Positions 35,663-46,738 of a DNA stretch of 64,000 bases are shown here, piece by piece. The DNA comes from Pseudomonas sp. ATCC PTA-122608 (GTDB lineage: Bacteria; Pseudomonadota; Gammaproteobacteria; Pseudomonadales; Pseudomonadaceae). The DNA is taken from assembly GCF_001952855.1 (NCBI RefSeq), contig NZ_LPNO01000035.1, positions 103,069 to 167,068 on the forward strand, written 5' to 3'. The translations under genes and the position numbers were made by a program. The notes under the pieces are model-generated. The model did not search any database. It was given only the letters and a program-made list of their open reading frames with translations, and was not told where the DNA came from. The stretch's first letter is position 1. The number at the start of each line of letters is the position of its first letter.

Positions 35663-36783
35663 GCCTTGCTGCTCCAGGGTTCGGCAACTTCGATCACGCC
35701 GCCCCCCAGGCAAATCTCTCCGTCGTAGAACACTACCGATTGGCCCGGCGTTACGGCGCGCTGCGGGTCGTCGAAGGTGGCGCGATAGCCGGTGGCGGTT
35801 TTTTCCAGGGTGCAGGGCTGGTCGCTCTGGCGATAGCGAACCTTGGCGGTCAGGCGGCGCGGGCTGCTGAGGTCCACCGGGTTGACCCAGTAGATGTCCG
35901 AAGCGAGCAGGGCGCGGGAGAACAGCCATGGGTGGTCATTGCCCTGGCCCACGATCAGTTCGTTGTGTTCCAGGTCCTTGACCAGCACGTACCACGGCTC
36001 TTCACCCGCGTCTTTCAGGCCGCCGATGCCCAGGCCCTGGCGCTGGCCGATAGTGTGGTACATCAGGCCGTGGTGACGGCCGATGATTTCGCCTTCGGTG
36101 GTCTTGATCTCGCCCGGTTGCGCCGGCAGGTATTGCTTGAGGAAGTCGCTGAAACGGCGCTCGCCGATAAAGCAGATCCCGGTGGAGTCTTTCTTCTTGG
36201 CGGTGGCCAAGCCGTGTTTTTCCGCAATTGCGCGCACTTCGGGCTTTTCCAGTTCGCCCACCGGGAACAGGGTCTTGGCGATCTGTTCGCCGCCGACGGC
36301 GTGCAGGAAGTAGCTCTGGTCCTTGTTGGCGTCCAGGCCCTTGAGCAGTTCGGTGCGGCCATCGATGTCGCGACGGCGCACGTAGTGGCCAGTGGCGATC
36401 AGGTCGGCACCGAGGATCATCGCGTAGTCGAGGAACGCCTTGAACTTGATCTCGCGGTTACACAGGATGTCCGGGTTCGGCGTACGACCGGCCTTGTATT
36501 CGGCCAGGAAGTGCTCGAACACGTTGTCCCAGTACTCGGCGGCGAAGTTGGCGGTGTGCAGCTTGATGCCGATTTTGTCACAGACGGCCTGGGCATCCGC
36601 CAGGTCGTCCATGGCGGTGCAATATTCCGTTCCATCGTCTTCTTCCCAGTTCTTCATGAACAGGCCTTCCACCTCATAACCCTGCTCCATGAGCAGAACG
36701 GCGGAAACGGAAGAATCCACGCCGCCGGACATACCGACGATGACGCGCTTCTTTTGTGTGTCAGAAGGGGCTGGATCACGCAT
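35659..36783 (-). CDS. mnmA: tRNA-specific 2-thiouridylase MnmA
   Basis: 374 residues. It adenylates and thiolates U34 of tRNA Lys, Glu and Gln. The ATP-pyrophosphatase P-loop GMSGGVDSS is at 17-25. The catalytic cysteines are Cys108 in NPDILCN and Cys204 in TGICFIG. It receives sulfur from TusE; the tusE-tusB-tusC-tusD genes lie 20 kb away in the same window. It is coupled to hflD. Confidence 0.96.
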   Translation of the reverse strand: MRDPAPSDTQKKRVIVGMSGGVDSSVSAVLLMEQGYEVEGLFMKNWEEDDGTEYCTAMDDLADAQAVCDKIGIKLHTANFAAEYWDNVFEHFLAEYKAGRTPNPDILCNREIKFKAFLDYAMILGADLIATGHYVRRRDIDGRTELLKGLDANKDQSYFLHAVGGEQIAKTLFPVGELEKPEVRAIAEKHGLATAKKKDSTGICFIGERRFSDFLKQYLPAQPGEIKTTEGEIIGRHHGLMYHTIGQRQGLGIGGLKDAGEEPWYVLVKDLEHNELIVGQGNDHPWLFSRALLASDIYWVNPVDLSSPRRLTAKVRYRQSDQPCTLEKTATGYRATFDDPQRAVTPGQSVVFYDGEICLGGGVIEVAEPWSSKA

Positions 36784-36842
36784 AGGATTTCAACGGGAGT
36801 CTTTAAAAAGGACGCGATTCTAGCAGGCTCGCGTCTGCAAGG

Positions 36843-37289
36843 CTAAAGAGAAGGGCGGATCAATTCGAGGCTGTGGCGTTGGCCGGCCAGATAATCGTCG
36901 ATACAGCGGATAATCAGCTCGCTGCGCCAGTCTTCGCGCAGGGCCATCAATTCGTCACGGGTCAGCCAGCGGGCGCGCAGGATGCCGTCGTCCAGTTGGT
37001 AGTCCGGGTGGTGTTTCAGGGCCTTGGCGATGAAGCACACGCGCTGATAGGTCACGCCATTGCTGGGAGCGGTGTACAGGTAAATCCCGACAATCCCGGT
37101 GGCTTCGACGTCCCAGCCGGTTTCTTCGAGGGTTTCGCGCACGGCGGCCTCGGTCAGGGTTTCGTTCGGATCAAGGTGCCCGGCGGGCTGGTTCAGCACG
37201 GCGCGGCCGCCCTTGAGTTCTTCGACCATCAGGAAGCGGCCGTTGTCTTCGACGATGGTGGCGACGGTGATGTGAGGTAGCCAGGTCAT
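36843..37289 (-). CDS. nudJ: Nudix hydrolase, NudJ-like
   Basis: 148 residues with a Nudix box GHLDPNETLTEAAVRETLEETGW near 38-60. NudJ in E. coli hydrolyses nucleoside di- and triphosphates and the thiamine precursor HMP-PP. The ATG at 37289 (MTWLPHITVA) gives the usual length. It lies 59 bases upstream of mnmA on the same strand and is probably co-transcribed with mnmA-hflD, as in many gamma-proteobacteria. Confidence 0.85.
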   Translation of the reverse strand: MTWLPHITVATIVEDNGRFLMVEELKGGRAVLNQPAGHLDPNETLTEAAVRETLEETGWDVEATGIVGIYLYTAPSNGVTYQRVCFIAKALKHHPDYQLDDGILRARWLTRDELMALREDWRSELIIRCIDDYLAGQRHSLELIRPSL

Positions 37290-37340
37290 AAAGTGCCTCG
37301 ATTCAAGGTGTAACGCTGTCTTCAGGCGCGATTGCATTCA

Positions 37341-37432
37341 GTGCGGGAGCGGGCTTGCTCGCGAATACGGCGTGTCAGTTAAAGAGGTATTGACTGATCC
37401 AGCGCATTCGCGAGCAAGCCCGCTCCCACATT
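37341..37432. repeat. REPIN (inverted pair of REP elements)
   Basis: GTGCGGGAGCGGGCTTGCTCGCGAAT at 37341-37366 and ATTCGCGAGCAAGCCCGCTCCCACA at 37406-37430. Same core as the copies at 31776 and 44811. One base of the left arm is changed (GTGCGGG for GTGGGAG-type). It lies between nudJ and the idh terminator. Confidence 0.88.
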
Positions 37433-37474
37433 TTGATTGGGTTTCTTCAATAAAAGCGCCATGTCCAGAAACAG

Positions 37475-37500
37475 AAACCCCGGCACAGGGCCGGGGCTTC
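37475..37500 (-). terminator. Rho-independent terminator of idh
   Basis: CCCCGGC / GCCGGGG with a short loop, preceded on the plus strand by AAA. It lies about 18 bases past the idh stop on the minus strand. Confidence 0.75.
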
Positions 37501-37517
37501 TTTGCATCCTTACAACC

Positions 37518-39743
<2,226 letters not shown>

Positions 39744-40237
39744 ATTCGGATTAACTCTCTTCTTTGCTGAAAGCATGCGCAGAAACTCGAGATGCGCCGG
39801 GTAAAGCGCGTTCGTTCAAAGTCATCCATGAGCGAAATGTCGAAGTTTCTTCGCGGTGATGTTGGGTTGCATCAGTCGAGCGTCAAGCGGGTGGACTATT
39901 GTAATAGTCCGGCTTTTCGGGCGGAGGGCATCAATGTAGAGCGGTCGGCCGTCGTGACTCTTTGGTCAGCGGCGGCATTATACATAGGTCGCTATGCTTA
40001 CGCCGAGCCTTCATACAAAAGGTGTGTCGTCCATTGGTCTAAAGGTCGCAGGCAGCGGGGTACGCCCAAAGTCGCATGAGGTGCTCAAGATTGGCGCTTT
40101 TCCCTTTGCTTTCAAGCTTGTAGGCCACTAAATGTGCTGTTTTCGACGCAAATGTGCAGGCCCTGAGGTTTCAGTCCTCATTTATCTGGAGTAGGCTCGA
40201 ACGCAGCCAGATGTTCAATCCATAGATGGAGTTCAGC
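39744..40237. other. 494-base intergenic region between divergent idh and icd
   Basis: It should carry the promoters of both isocitrate dehydrogenase genes. I see no gene. It holds an 18-base dyad at 39893-39910 on the idh side and a direct repeat AAATGTGCTG / AAATGTGCAG at 40130-40139 and 40150-40159, spaced exactly 20 bases apart, on the icd side. Confidence 0.6.
39893..39910. promoter_or_regulatory. 18-base dyad upstream of idh
   Basis: GGACTATT and AATAGTCC are perfect 8-base arms around GT, 150 bases before the idh start. It is followed by GGCTTTTCGG, so it is not a typical terminator. It has the look of a dimeric repressor or activator site. The regulator is not recognised. Confidence 0.45.
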
Positions 40238-41494
40238 ATGGGATACAAGAAGATTCAGGTTCCGGCAGTCGGCGACAAAATCACCGTCAATGCAGACCAT
40301 TCTCTCAATGTTCCTGACAACCCGATCATCCCCTTCATTGAGGGTGACGGTATTGGCGTCGACATCAGCCCGGTGATGATCAAGGTTGTCGATGCAGCTG
40401 TTAACAAGGCTTATGGCGGCAAGCGCAAGATCTCCTGGATGGAGGTTTATGCCGGCGAAAAGGCCACTCAGGTTTACGACCAGGACACCTGGCTGCCCCA
40501 GGAAACCCTGGATGCGGTCAAGGACTACGTGGTTTCCATCAAGGGCCCGCTGACCACCCCGGTCGGTGGCGGCATCCGTTCGCTGAACGTGGCCCTGCGT
40601 CAACAGCTCGACCTTTATGTGTGCCTGCGCCCGGTGCGCTGGTTCGAAGGCGTGCCAAGCCCGGTCAAGAAGCCAGGCGATGTGGACATGACCATCTTCC
40701 GTGAGAACTCCGAGGATATTTACGCCGGTATCGAGTGGAAGGCTGGCTCCCCGGAAGCGATCAAGGTCATCAAGTTCCTGAAAGAAGAGATGGGCGTCAC
40801 CAAGATCCGTTTCGACCAGAATTGCGGGATCGGCATCAAGCCGGTGTCCCTGGAAGGCACCAAGCGCCTGGCGCGCAAGGCTCTGCAATATGTAGTGGAT
40901 AACGACCGCGACTCGCTGACCATCGTGCACAAAGGCAACATCATGAAGTTCACCGAAGGTGCCTTCAAGGAATGGGCCTACGAAGTGGCGGCCGAAGAAT
41001 TCGGCGCGACCCTGCTCGATGGCGGGCCGTGGATGCAATTCAAGAACCCGCGCACCGGCAAGAATGTCGTGGTCAAGGATGCAATTGCCGACGCCATGCT
41101 CCAGCAGATCCTGCTGCGCCCGGCGGAATATGACGTGATCGCTACGCTTAACCTTAACGGTGACTACCTGTCCGACGCCCTGGCGGCGGAAGTGGGCGGC
41201 ATCGGTATTGCGCCGGGTGCCAACCTGTCCGACACCGTGGCCATGTTCGAAGCCACCCACGGTACCGCGCCGAAGTATGCCGGCAAGGACCAGGTCAACC
41301 CGGGTTCGCTGATCCTGTCGGCGGAAATGATGCTGCGTCACATGGGCTGGACTGAAGCGGCCGACCTGATCATCAAGGGCACCAACGGTGCGATTTCGGC
41401 CAAGACTGTGACTTATGATTTCCATCGCTTGATGGACGGCGCCAAGTTGCTGTCTTCGTCCGCCTTCGGGGATGCGCTGATTTCGCATATGTAG
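40238..41494 (+). CDS. icd: Isocitrate dehydrogenase (NADP+), homodimeric type
   Basis: 418 residues. The N-terminus MGYKKIQVPAVGDKITV and the substrate motif NPIIPFIEGDGIGVD (32-46), phosphorylatable-Ser region GGGIRSLNVALRQ near 113 and NLNGDYLSDALAAEVGGIGIAPGAN near 306-330 are diagnostic of the AceK-regulated enzyme. I chose the ATG at 40238, with GGAG 6 bases upstream; the ATG at 40226 overlaps that ribosome site. The gene is monocistronic with a strong terminator. Confidence 0.96.
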   Translation: MGYKKIQVPAVGDKITVNADHSLNVPDNPIIPFIEGDGIGVDISPVMIKVVDAAVNKAYGGKRKISWMEVYAGEKATQVYDQDTWLPQETLDAVKDYVVSIKGPLTTPVGGGIRSLNVALRQQLDLYVCLRPVRWFEGVPSPVKKPGDVDMTIFRENSEDIYAGIEWKAGSPEAIKVIKFLKEEMGVTKIRFDQNCGIGIKPVSLEGTKRLARKALQYVVDNDRDSLTIVHKGNIMKFTEGAFKEWAYEVAAEEFGATLLDGGPWMQFKNPRTGKNVVVKDAIADAMLQQILLRPAEYDVIATLNLNGDYLSDALAAEVGGIGIAPGANLSDTVAMFEATHGTAPKYAGKDQVNPGSLILSAEMMLRHMGWTEAADLIIKGTNGAISAKTVTYDFHRLMDGAKLLSSSAFGDALISHM

Positions 41495-41510
41495 ACTTAT
41501 AGGCAGGCAT

Positions 41511-41541
41511 AAAAAAACCGGCCTTGATGGCCGGTTTTTTT
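41511..41541 (+). terminator. Bidirectional terminator between icd and cspD
   Basis: AAAAAAACCGGCC / GGCCGGTTTTTTTT with a TTGAT loop, 16 bases after the icd stop. The A-run on one side and the T-run on the other allow it to serve icd and the convergent cspD. Confidence 0.92.
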
Positions 41542-41564
41542 TAGAACGTTTGCTCAGCGGCTGA

Positions 41565-41825
41565 TCAGGCCGACTGTTTTTCTGATTTTTGAGCGACGTC
41601 TTCTTTGGCGGTGCCCAGGCTGACGGGCGCGCCGATATTCACTGCATGCAAGCCTTTGGGTCCCTGAATGATTTCGAAGGAAACCGGTTGCCCTGCCTTC
41701 AGAGTCTTGTAGCCATCCATTTGGATTGCCGAGTAATGCGCAAAAAGGTCGTCTTCCTTGCCGTCTTCATTAATGAAGCCGTAACCCTTGGCATTGTTGA
41801 ACCATTTGACCTTACCGCTTGCCAT
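41565..41825 (-). CDS. cspD: Cold-shock domain protein CspD
   Basis: 86 residues, single cold-shock domain with RNP1 KGYGFIN near residues 15-21 and RNP2 DDLFAHY near 27-33, and a short charged tail. CspD in E. coli is stationary-phase induced and inhibits replication; in Pseudomonas it always lies divergent from clpS. The start at MASGKVKWFN (41825) is the conserved N-terminus. Other Met codons just upstream are less likely. Confidence 0.93.
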   Translation of the reverse strand: MASGKVKWFNNAKGYGFINEDGKEDDLFAHYSAIQMDGYKTLKAGQPVSFEIIQGPKGLHAVNIGAPVSLGTAKEDVAQKSEKQSA

Positions 41826-42049
41826 GCCCATATCCCTCTGCACCAGACTCCATCACTGGAGTATCATCCAGTTTATCCGTCCTAACCCGAATAAATAAGG
41901 TTGACTGCGCGGACCTTTTTTACCCACTGTGGGTTCTATTGGTTGTAACACTGATTTGCCGATAGTCAAGGCGACCAGTCGGTCAGAGTTGAAAATCTGA
42001 CAGGCCGCCCCCACCACTGTATTTGAACCACTGACGAACCTTTCTTTCC

Positions 42050-42439
42050 ATGCATGCAATCAGCCAGATTCGACTAACATTCAATCAGGATCGCCCGACT
42101 CTCCATAAAGATCATCCGGATGGTCATGAAGACGACGATGGTTCTGCAGGCATTGCTGTTCAGGAGGCCAAGCCTGCTTTACAGGCGCCGCCGATGTACA
42201 AGGTGGTTTTGTTCAACGATGACTACACACCGATGGATTTCGTCGTCGAAGTGCTCGAGGTGTTTTTTAACCTGAACCGCGAGTTGGCGACCAAGGTAAT
42301 GCTGGCCGTTCACACAGAAGGACGGGCAGTATGTGGAGTGTTTACCCGCGACATCGCCGAGACAAAGGCCATGCAGGTCAACCAGTACGCCAGGGAAAGC
42401 CAGCATCCGCTACTCTGTGAAATCGAGAAGGACGGTTAA
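42050..42439 (+). CDS. clpS: ATP-dependent Clp protease adaptor ClpS
   Basis: 129 residues. ClpS binds N-degrons and passes substrates to ClpA. The core starts at MYKVVLFNDDYTPMDFVVEVLEVFF (49-73) with the conserved NDDYT loop and ends HPLLCEIEKDG. The N-terminal extension of about 45 residues is acidic and His-rich (HKDHPDGHEDDD), longer than in E. coli. It lies 29 bases before clpA, and the two are co-transcribed. Confidence 0.95.
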   Translation: MHAISQIRLTFNQDRPTLHKDHPDGHEDDDGSAGIAVQEAKPALQAPPMYKVVLFNDDYTPMDFVVEVLEVFFNLNRELATKVMLAVHTEGRAVCGVFTRDIAETKAMQVNQYARESQHPLLCEIEKDG

Positions 42440-42468
42440 CTCCGACCACTTGGGTATGAGGTGAAGCT

Positions 42469-44739
42469 ATGTTAAACCGCGAGCTCGAAGTCACCCTCAA
42501 TCTTGCCTTCAAGGAGGCCCGTTCGAAGCGTCATGAATTCATGACCGTCGAACACCTGCTGCTGGCACTTTTGGATAACGAAGCTGCCGCCACCGTACTG
42601 CGTGCGTGTGGTGCCAATCTCGACAAACTCAAGCATGACCTGCAGGAGTTTATCGACTCCACCACGCCGTTGATCCCCGTTCATGACGAGGACCGCGAGA
42701 CCCAACCTACCCTGGGCTTCCAGCGGGTACTGCAGCGTGCCGTTTTCCACGTACAGAGCTCCGGCAAGCGCGAAGTCACAGGGGCCAATGTGCTCGTGGC
42801 GATCTTCAGCGAGCAGGAAAGCCAGGCCGTATTCCTGCTCAAGCAGCAAAGCGTTGCCCGTATTGATGTCGTCAACTACATCGCCCATGGCATTTCCAAA
42901 GTGCCAGGGCATGGCGATCACTCAGAAGGTGAGCAGGATATGCAGGATGACGAGGGCGGTGAGTCTTCTTCTTCGAGCAACCCGCTGGATGCCTATGCCA
43001 GCAACCTCAACGAACTGGCGCGCCAGGGGCGGATCGATCCGCTGGTAGGGCGCGAGCTGGAAGTTGAACGCGTGGCGCAGATCCTGGCGCGTCGTCGCAA
43101 AAACAACCCGCTGTTGGTCGGTGAAGCAGGCGTGGGTAAAACCGCGATTGCCGAAGGCCTGGCCAAACGCATTGTTGATAACCAGGTGCCAGACCTGCTG
43201 GCCAACAGCGTCGTCTACTCCCTTGACCTGGGCGCGTTACTCGCCGGGACCAAGTACCGTGGCGACTTCGAGAAGCGCTTCAAGGCGCTGCTCGGCGAGC
43301 TGAAAAAACGCCCGCAGGCGATCCTGTTCATTGACGAAATCCACACCATCATTGGTGCCGGTGCTGCTTCCGGTGGCGTGATGGATGCGTCGAACCTGCT
43401 CAAGCCGCTGCTGTCTTCGGGTGATATCCGTTGCATCGGTTCGACCACGTTCCAGGAATTCCGCGGGATCTTCGAAAAAGACCGTGCCCTGGCGCGCCGC
43501 TTCCAGAAAGTGGACGTGTCCGAGCCTTCGGTTGAAGACACCATCGGCATCCTGCGCGGGCTCAAGGGGCGTTTCGAAGCGCACCATGGCATCGAGTACA
43601 CCGATGAGGCGCTGCGTGCAGCCGCCGAGCTGGCGTCGCGCTACATCAATGACCGGCACATGCCGGACAAGGCCATCGACGTGATCGACGAGGCGGGTGC
43701 CTATCAGCGCCTGCAGCCGGTCGAGAAGCGTGTGAAGCGCATCGACGTGCCTCAGGTCGAGGACATCGTGGCGAAGATCGCGCGTATTCCGCCAAAACAC
43801 GTCAACACGTCCGACCGGGAACTGCTGCGCAACCTGGAGCGTGACCTCAAGCTGACCGTGTTTGGTCAGGATGCGGCCATCGACTCGCTGTCCACGGCGA
43901 TCAAGCTGTCCCGTGCGGGCCTCAAGTCGCCGGACAAGCCGGTCGGTTCGTTCCTGTTTGCCGGGCCTACCGGTGTCGGCAAGACCGAAGCGGCGCGGCA
44001 ACTGGCCAAGGCCATGGGTATCGAGCTGGTGCGTTTCGACATGTCCGAATACATGGAGCGTCACACTGTGTCGCGCCTGATCGGTGCGCCTCCGGGCTAT
44101 GTCGGGTTCGACCAGGGCGGCCTGTTGACCGAGGCGATCACCAAGCAGCCACATTGCGTACTGCTGCTCGATGAAATCGAGAAGGCGCACCCGGAAGTCT
44201 TCAACCTGCTGTTGCAGGTGATGGACCACGGCACCCTGACCGACAACAACGGGCGCAAGGCGGACTTCCGCAACGTGATCGTGATCATGACCACCAACGC
44301 CGGTGCCGAAACGGCCGCGCGGGCTTCCATTGGCTTCACTCATCAGGATCACTCTTCCGACGCCATGGAAGTGATCAAGAAGAGCTTCACGCCGGAATTC
44401 CGCAACCGTCTGGACACCATTATCCAGTTTGGTCGCCTCAGCCATGAGGTCATCAAAAGCGTGGTGGACAAGTTCCTCACCGAGCTTCAGGCGCAGTTGG
44501 AAGACAAGCGTGTGCAGCTGGAAGTTACGGACGCGGCGCGCAACTGGCTGGCAGAAGGTGGCTACGATGCGGCAATGGGCGCTCGGCCAATGGCTCGCCT
44601 GATCCAGGACAAGATCAAGCGCCCACTGGCGGAAGAGATCCTGTTCGGCGAACTGGCAGACCATGGTGGCGTGGTGCATATCGACCTGAAGGACGGCGAG
44701 CTGACCTTCGACTTCGAGACCACGGCTGAAATGGCCTGA
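42469..44739 (+). CDS. clpA: ATP-dependent Clp protease ATP-binding subunit ClpA
   Basis: 756 residues, AAA+ unfoldase of ClpAP. The N-domain (1-140) binds ClpS. An acidic linker (EGEQDMQDDEGGESSSSS) follows. D1 has Walker A GEAGVGKTA near 218 and Walker B ILFIDEIHT, and D2 has Walker A GPTGVGKTE near 502. Its length is the usual one. A strong terminator follows. Genes for the transferases that create its N-degron substrates, aat and bpt, lie next door on the opposite strand. Confidence 0.97.
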   Translation: MLNRELEVTLNLAFKEARSKRHEFMTVEHLLLALLDNEAAATVLRACGANLDKLKHDLQEFIDSTTPLIPVHDEDRETQPTLGFQRVLQRAVFHVQSSGKREVTGANVLVAIFSEQESQAVFLLKQQSVARIDVVNYIAHGISKVPGHGDHSEGEQDMQDDEGGESSSSSNPLDAYASNLNELARQGRIDPLVGRELEVERVAQILARRRKNNPLLVGEAGVGKTAIAEGLAKRIVDNQVPDLLANSVVYSLDLGALLAGTKYRGDFEKRFKALLGELKKRPQAILFIDEIHTIIGAGAASGGVMDASNLLKPLLSSGDIRCIGSTTFQEFRGIFEKDRALARRFQKVDVSEPSVEDTIGILRGLKGRFEAHHGIEYTDEALRAAAELASRYINDRHMPDKAIDVIDEAGAYQRLQPVEKRVKRIDVPQVEDIVAKIARIPPKHVNTSDRELLRNLERDLKLTVFGQDAAIDSLSTAIKLSRAGLKSPDKPVGSFLFAGPTGVGKTEAARQLAKAMGIELVRFDMSEYMERHTVSRLIGAPPGYVGFDQGGLLTEAITKQPHCVLLLDEIEKAHPEVFNLLLQVMDHGTLTDNNGRKADFRNVIVIMTTNAGAETAARASIGFTHQDHSSDAMEVIKKSFTPEFRNRLDTIIQFGRLSHEVIKSVVDKFLTELQAQLEDKRVQLEVTDAARNWLAEGGYDAAMGARPMARLIQDKIKRPLAEEILFGELADHGGVVHIDLKDGELTFDFETTAEMA

Positions 44740-44751
44740 TAGCTGAAGCAA

Positions 44752-44787
44752 CAAAACAAAAAGGCGCCGAGAGGCGCCTTTTTGTTG
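44752..44787. terminator. Rho-independent terminator of clpA
   Basis: ACAAAAAGGCGCC / GGCGCCTTTTTGT with a GAGA tetraloop, 12 bases after the clpA stop. The arms include A and T runs on both sides. Confidence 0.92.
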
Positions 44788-44810
44788 TCTTGGAACTGAT
44801 GGAGATCAAA

Positions 44811-44900
44811 TGTGGGAGCGGGCTTGCTCGCGAATGCGGTGTGCCAGTCGACACAATCAATGACTGACACCCCGCATTCGCCAGCAAACCCGCTCCCACA
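44811..44900. repeat. REPIN (inverted pair of REP elements)
   Basis: TGTGGGAGCGGGCTTGCTCGCGAATG at 44811-44836 and an inverted partner at 44874-44900 that has diverged at two positions (CCAGCAAACCCGC for GCGAGCAAGCCCGC). It lies between the clpA and infA terminators. Confidence 0.88.
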
Positions 44901-44934
44901 AGGGATTTCTGGTCTCAGGTAAATAGCGCACACA

Positions 44935-44960
44935 CAAAAACGCCCGGCATAACCGGGCGT
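44935..44960 (-). terminator. Rho-independent terminator of infA
   Basis: CGCCCGG / CCGGGCG with an ATAA-type loop, with AAAAA on the left giving a T-run on the minus strand. It lies about 16 bases past the infA stop. Confidence 0.85.
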
Positions 44961-44975
44961 CTTGTATTGACTTGA

Positions 44976-45194
44976 TTAACGGGCGCGGTAAGTGATGCGC
45001 CCTTTGCTCAGGTCATAGGGCGTCAGTTCGACGCGCACTTTGTCACCGGTAAGAATACGGATGTAATTCTTGCGCATCTTGCCGGAGATATGCGCGGTTA
45101 CGACGTGCCCATTTTCCAACTCCACACGAAACATGGTGTTGGGCAGGGTGTCGACGACAGTGCCTTCCATTTCGAAGCTGTCTTCTTTCGACAT
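44976..45194 (-). CDS. infA: Translation initiation factor IF-1
   Basis: 72 residues, the universal length. [19 protein letters not shown] and [19 protein letters not shown] are the OB-fold ends of IF-1, which binds the 30S A site. The ATG at 45194 is the conserved start. It follows bpt and aat on the same strand, as in many gamma-proteobacteria. Confidence 0.97.
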
Positions 45195-45294
45195 GCAGTA
45201 AAGCCCTCGGTATCCAGTGAATGGCCCGGTGCAACTGCGCCAGGCAAAAGCGGCGTGCATTGTGCCCGAAAAAGGGTGTTTAAGCCAAGAGGTT

Positions 45295-46002
45295 CTAGTT
45301 CAACGTGACCCATCTTTGGTTAATTAACAGCTCAATGGGCCGATATTGGGTCTTGTAGTTCATCTTTTTGCAGTTTTTTATCCAGTATCCGAGGTACACC
45401 GCCTCCAGTTCCATGCGCAAAGCTTCGCCGATTTGCCACAGGATCGCAAAGCGTCCCAGGCTGCGCCGCTCCTCGGCGGGCTCATAAAAGGTGTAGACCG
45501 CCGACAGGCCATTGGGCAGCAGGTCGGTGACGGCTACCGCCACCAGGCGTCCCTCAAGGCGAAACTCGTAGAAGCGTGAGAAGGGCAGGTCGCGCACCAG
45601 GAAGGTGGAAAACTGGTCGCGGCTGGGCGGGAACATGTCGCCGTCGGCGTGGCGCTGCTCGATGTAGCGTTGGTAAAGATCGAAATATTCCTCACTGAAG
45701 CCCGGTTTGGCGGCGGTGACGGTCAAGTCGGCATTACGCTTGAGGATGCGTTTCTGGTTACGGTCCGCCAGGAACTGCGCCACCGGGATGCGCGCCGGTA
45801 CGCAGGCGTTGCAGTTCTGGCAGTGGGGCCGGTAAAGGTGGTCGCCGCTGCGCCGGAAGCCCATTTCCGACAAATCGGCATACACATGCACGTCCATCGG
45901 CTGGCTGGGGTCGAGGAACAGCGTGGTGGCCTGCTCATCGGGCAGATAGCTGCAAGAGTGGGGTTGAGTGGCATAAAACTTCAAACGCGCCAGCTCGGTC
46001 AT
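45295..46002 (-). CDS. bpt: Leucyl-tRNA:protein transferase Bpt (arginyltransferase family)
   Basis: 235 residues. Bpt moves leucine from Leu-tRNA to proteins with N-terminal Asp or Glu, making N-degrons. The cysteine-rich [14 protein letters not shown] near 63-76 and the C-terminal [22 protein letters not shown] near 202-223 are conserved in ATE1/Bpt enzymes. The start [14 protein letters not shown] at 46002 is the usual N-terminus. It lies 55 bases after aat. Confidence 0.95.
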
Positions 46003-46057
46003 GATCAACCCTCGGATAAGCTTTGAAATAAGTGTAAGCCAGGTGCGGGGAAGTCGC

Positions 46058-46738
46058 CTAGGAAACCCATGGCGCAGAGCTGGTTTGGTCCAAATGGTCG
46101 CGCAGGTAGTTGGCAAAGTCGCTGCGGGGAATGGCGCGGGCGCCGAGGCTGTGCAGGTGGTCGGTGGGCATCTGGCAGTCGATCAGCACAAAGCCCCATG
46201 CCTGCAATTGCCTGACCAGGGTGGCGAAGCCGAATTTGGAGGCGTTGTCGGCGCGACTGAACATCGATTCGCCGAAAAACAACTGGCCCATCGCCAGGCC
46301 GTACAAGCCGCCGACCAGCTCGCCTTCGTCCCAGACTTCCACCGAGTGCGCATAGCCGCGCTGGTGCAGCTGCAGGTAGGCACTCTGCATGGCTTCGGTG
46401 ATCCAGGTGCCGTCGGCATAACTGCGCGGCGCCGCGCAGGCCTGGATGACGGCGGCGAAATCCTGGTCAAAGGTCACCGTATAACGCTGCTGGCGCAACA
46501 GTTTGCCGAGGCTGCGGGAAACATGCAGCTCGTCGGGGAACAGCACGGTGCGCGGGTCGGGTGACCACCAGAGGATTGGCTGGCCCTCCGAGAACCAGGG
46601 AAAGCAGCCATGGCGATAGGCCTGGATCAAGCGGTCGGCCGACAGGTCGCCACCGGCGGCGAGCAGGCCATTGGGTTCGCGCATGGCCTTGGCCAGCGGT
46701 GGAAACGTCAGGGTGTTGCGTTGTAACCAGGTCAGCAT
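46058..46738 (-). CDS. aat: Leucyl/phenylalanyl-tRNA:protein transferase
   Basis: 226 residues. Aat adds Leu or Phe to N-terminal Arg or Lys, the other arm of the leucine N-degron pathway. FPWFSEGQPILWWSPDPR near 47-64 and VEVWDEGELVGGLYGLAMG near 133-151 are the family signatures. The ATG at 46738 (MLTWLQRNTLTFPP) gives the usual length. It is the first gene of aat-bpt-infA and diverges from ftsK. Confidence 0.95.
   Translation of the reverse strand: MLTWLQRNTLTFPPLAKAMREPNGLLAAGGDLSADRLIQAYRHGCFPWFSEGQPILWWSPDPRTVLFPDELHVSRSLGKLLRQQRYTVTFDQDFAAVIQACAAPRSYADGTWITEAMQSAYLQLHQRGYAHSVEVWDEGELVGGLYGLAMGQLFFGESMFSRADNASKFGFATLVRQLQAWGFVLIDCQMPTDHLHSLGARAIPRSDFANYLRDHLDQTSSAPWVS

Noticed and set aside
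39792..40079. A 95-codon frame between idh and icd
   Set aside because: It spans the regulatory dyad, is poor in normal codon bias and has no recognisable product.
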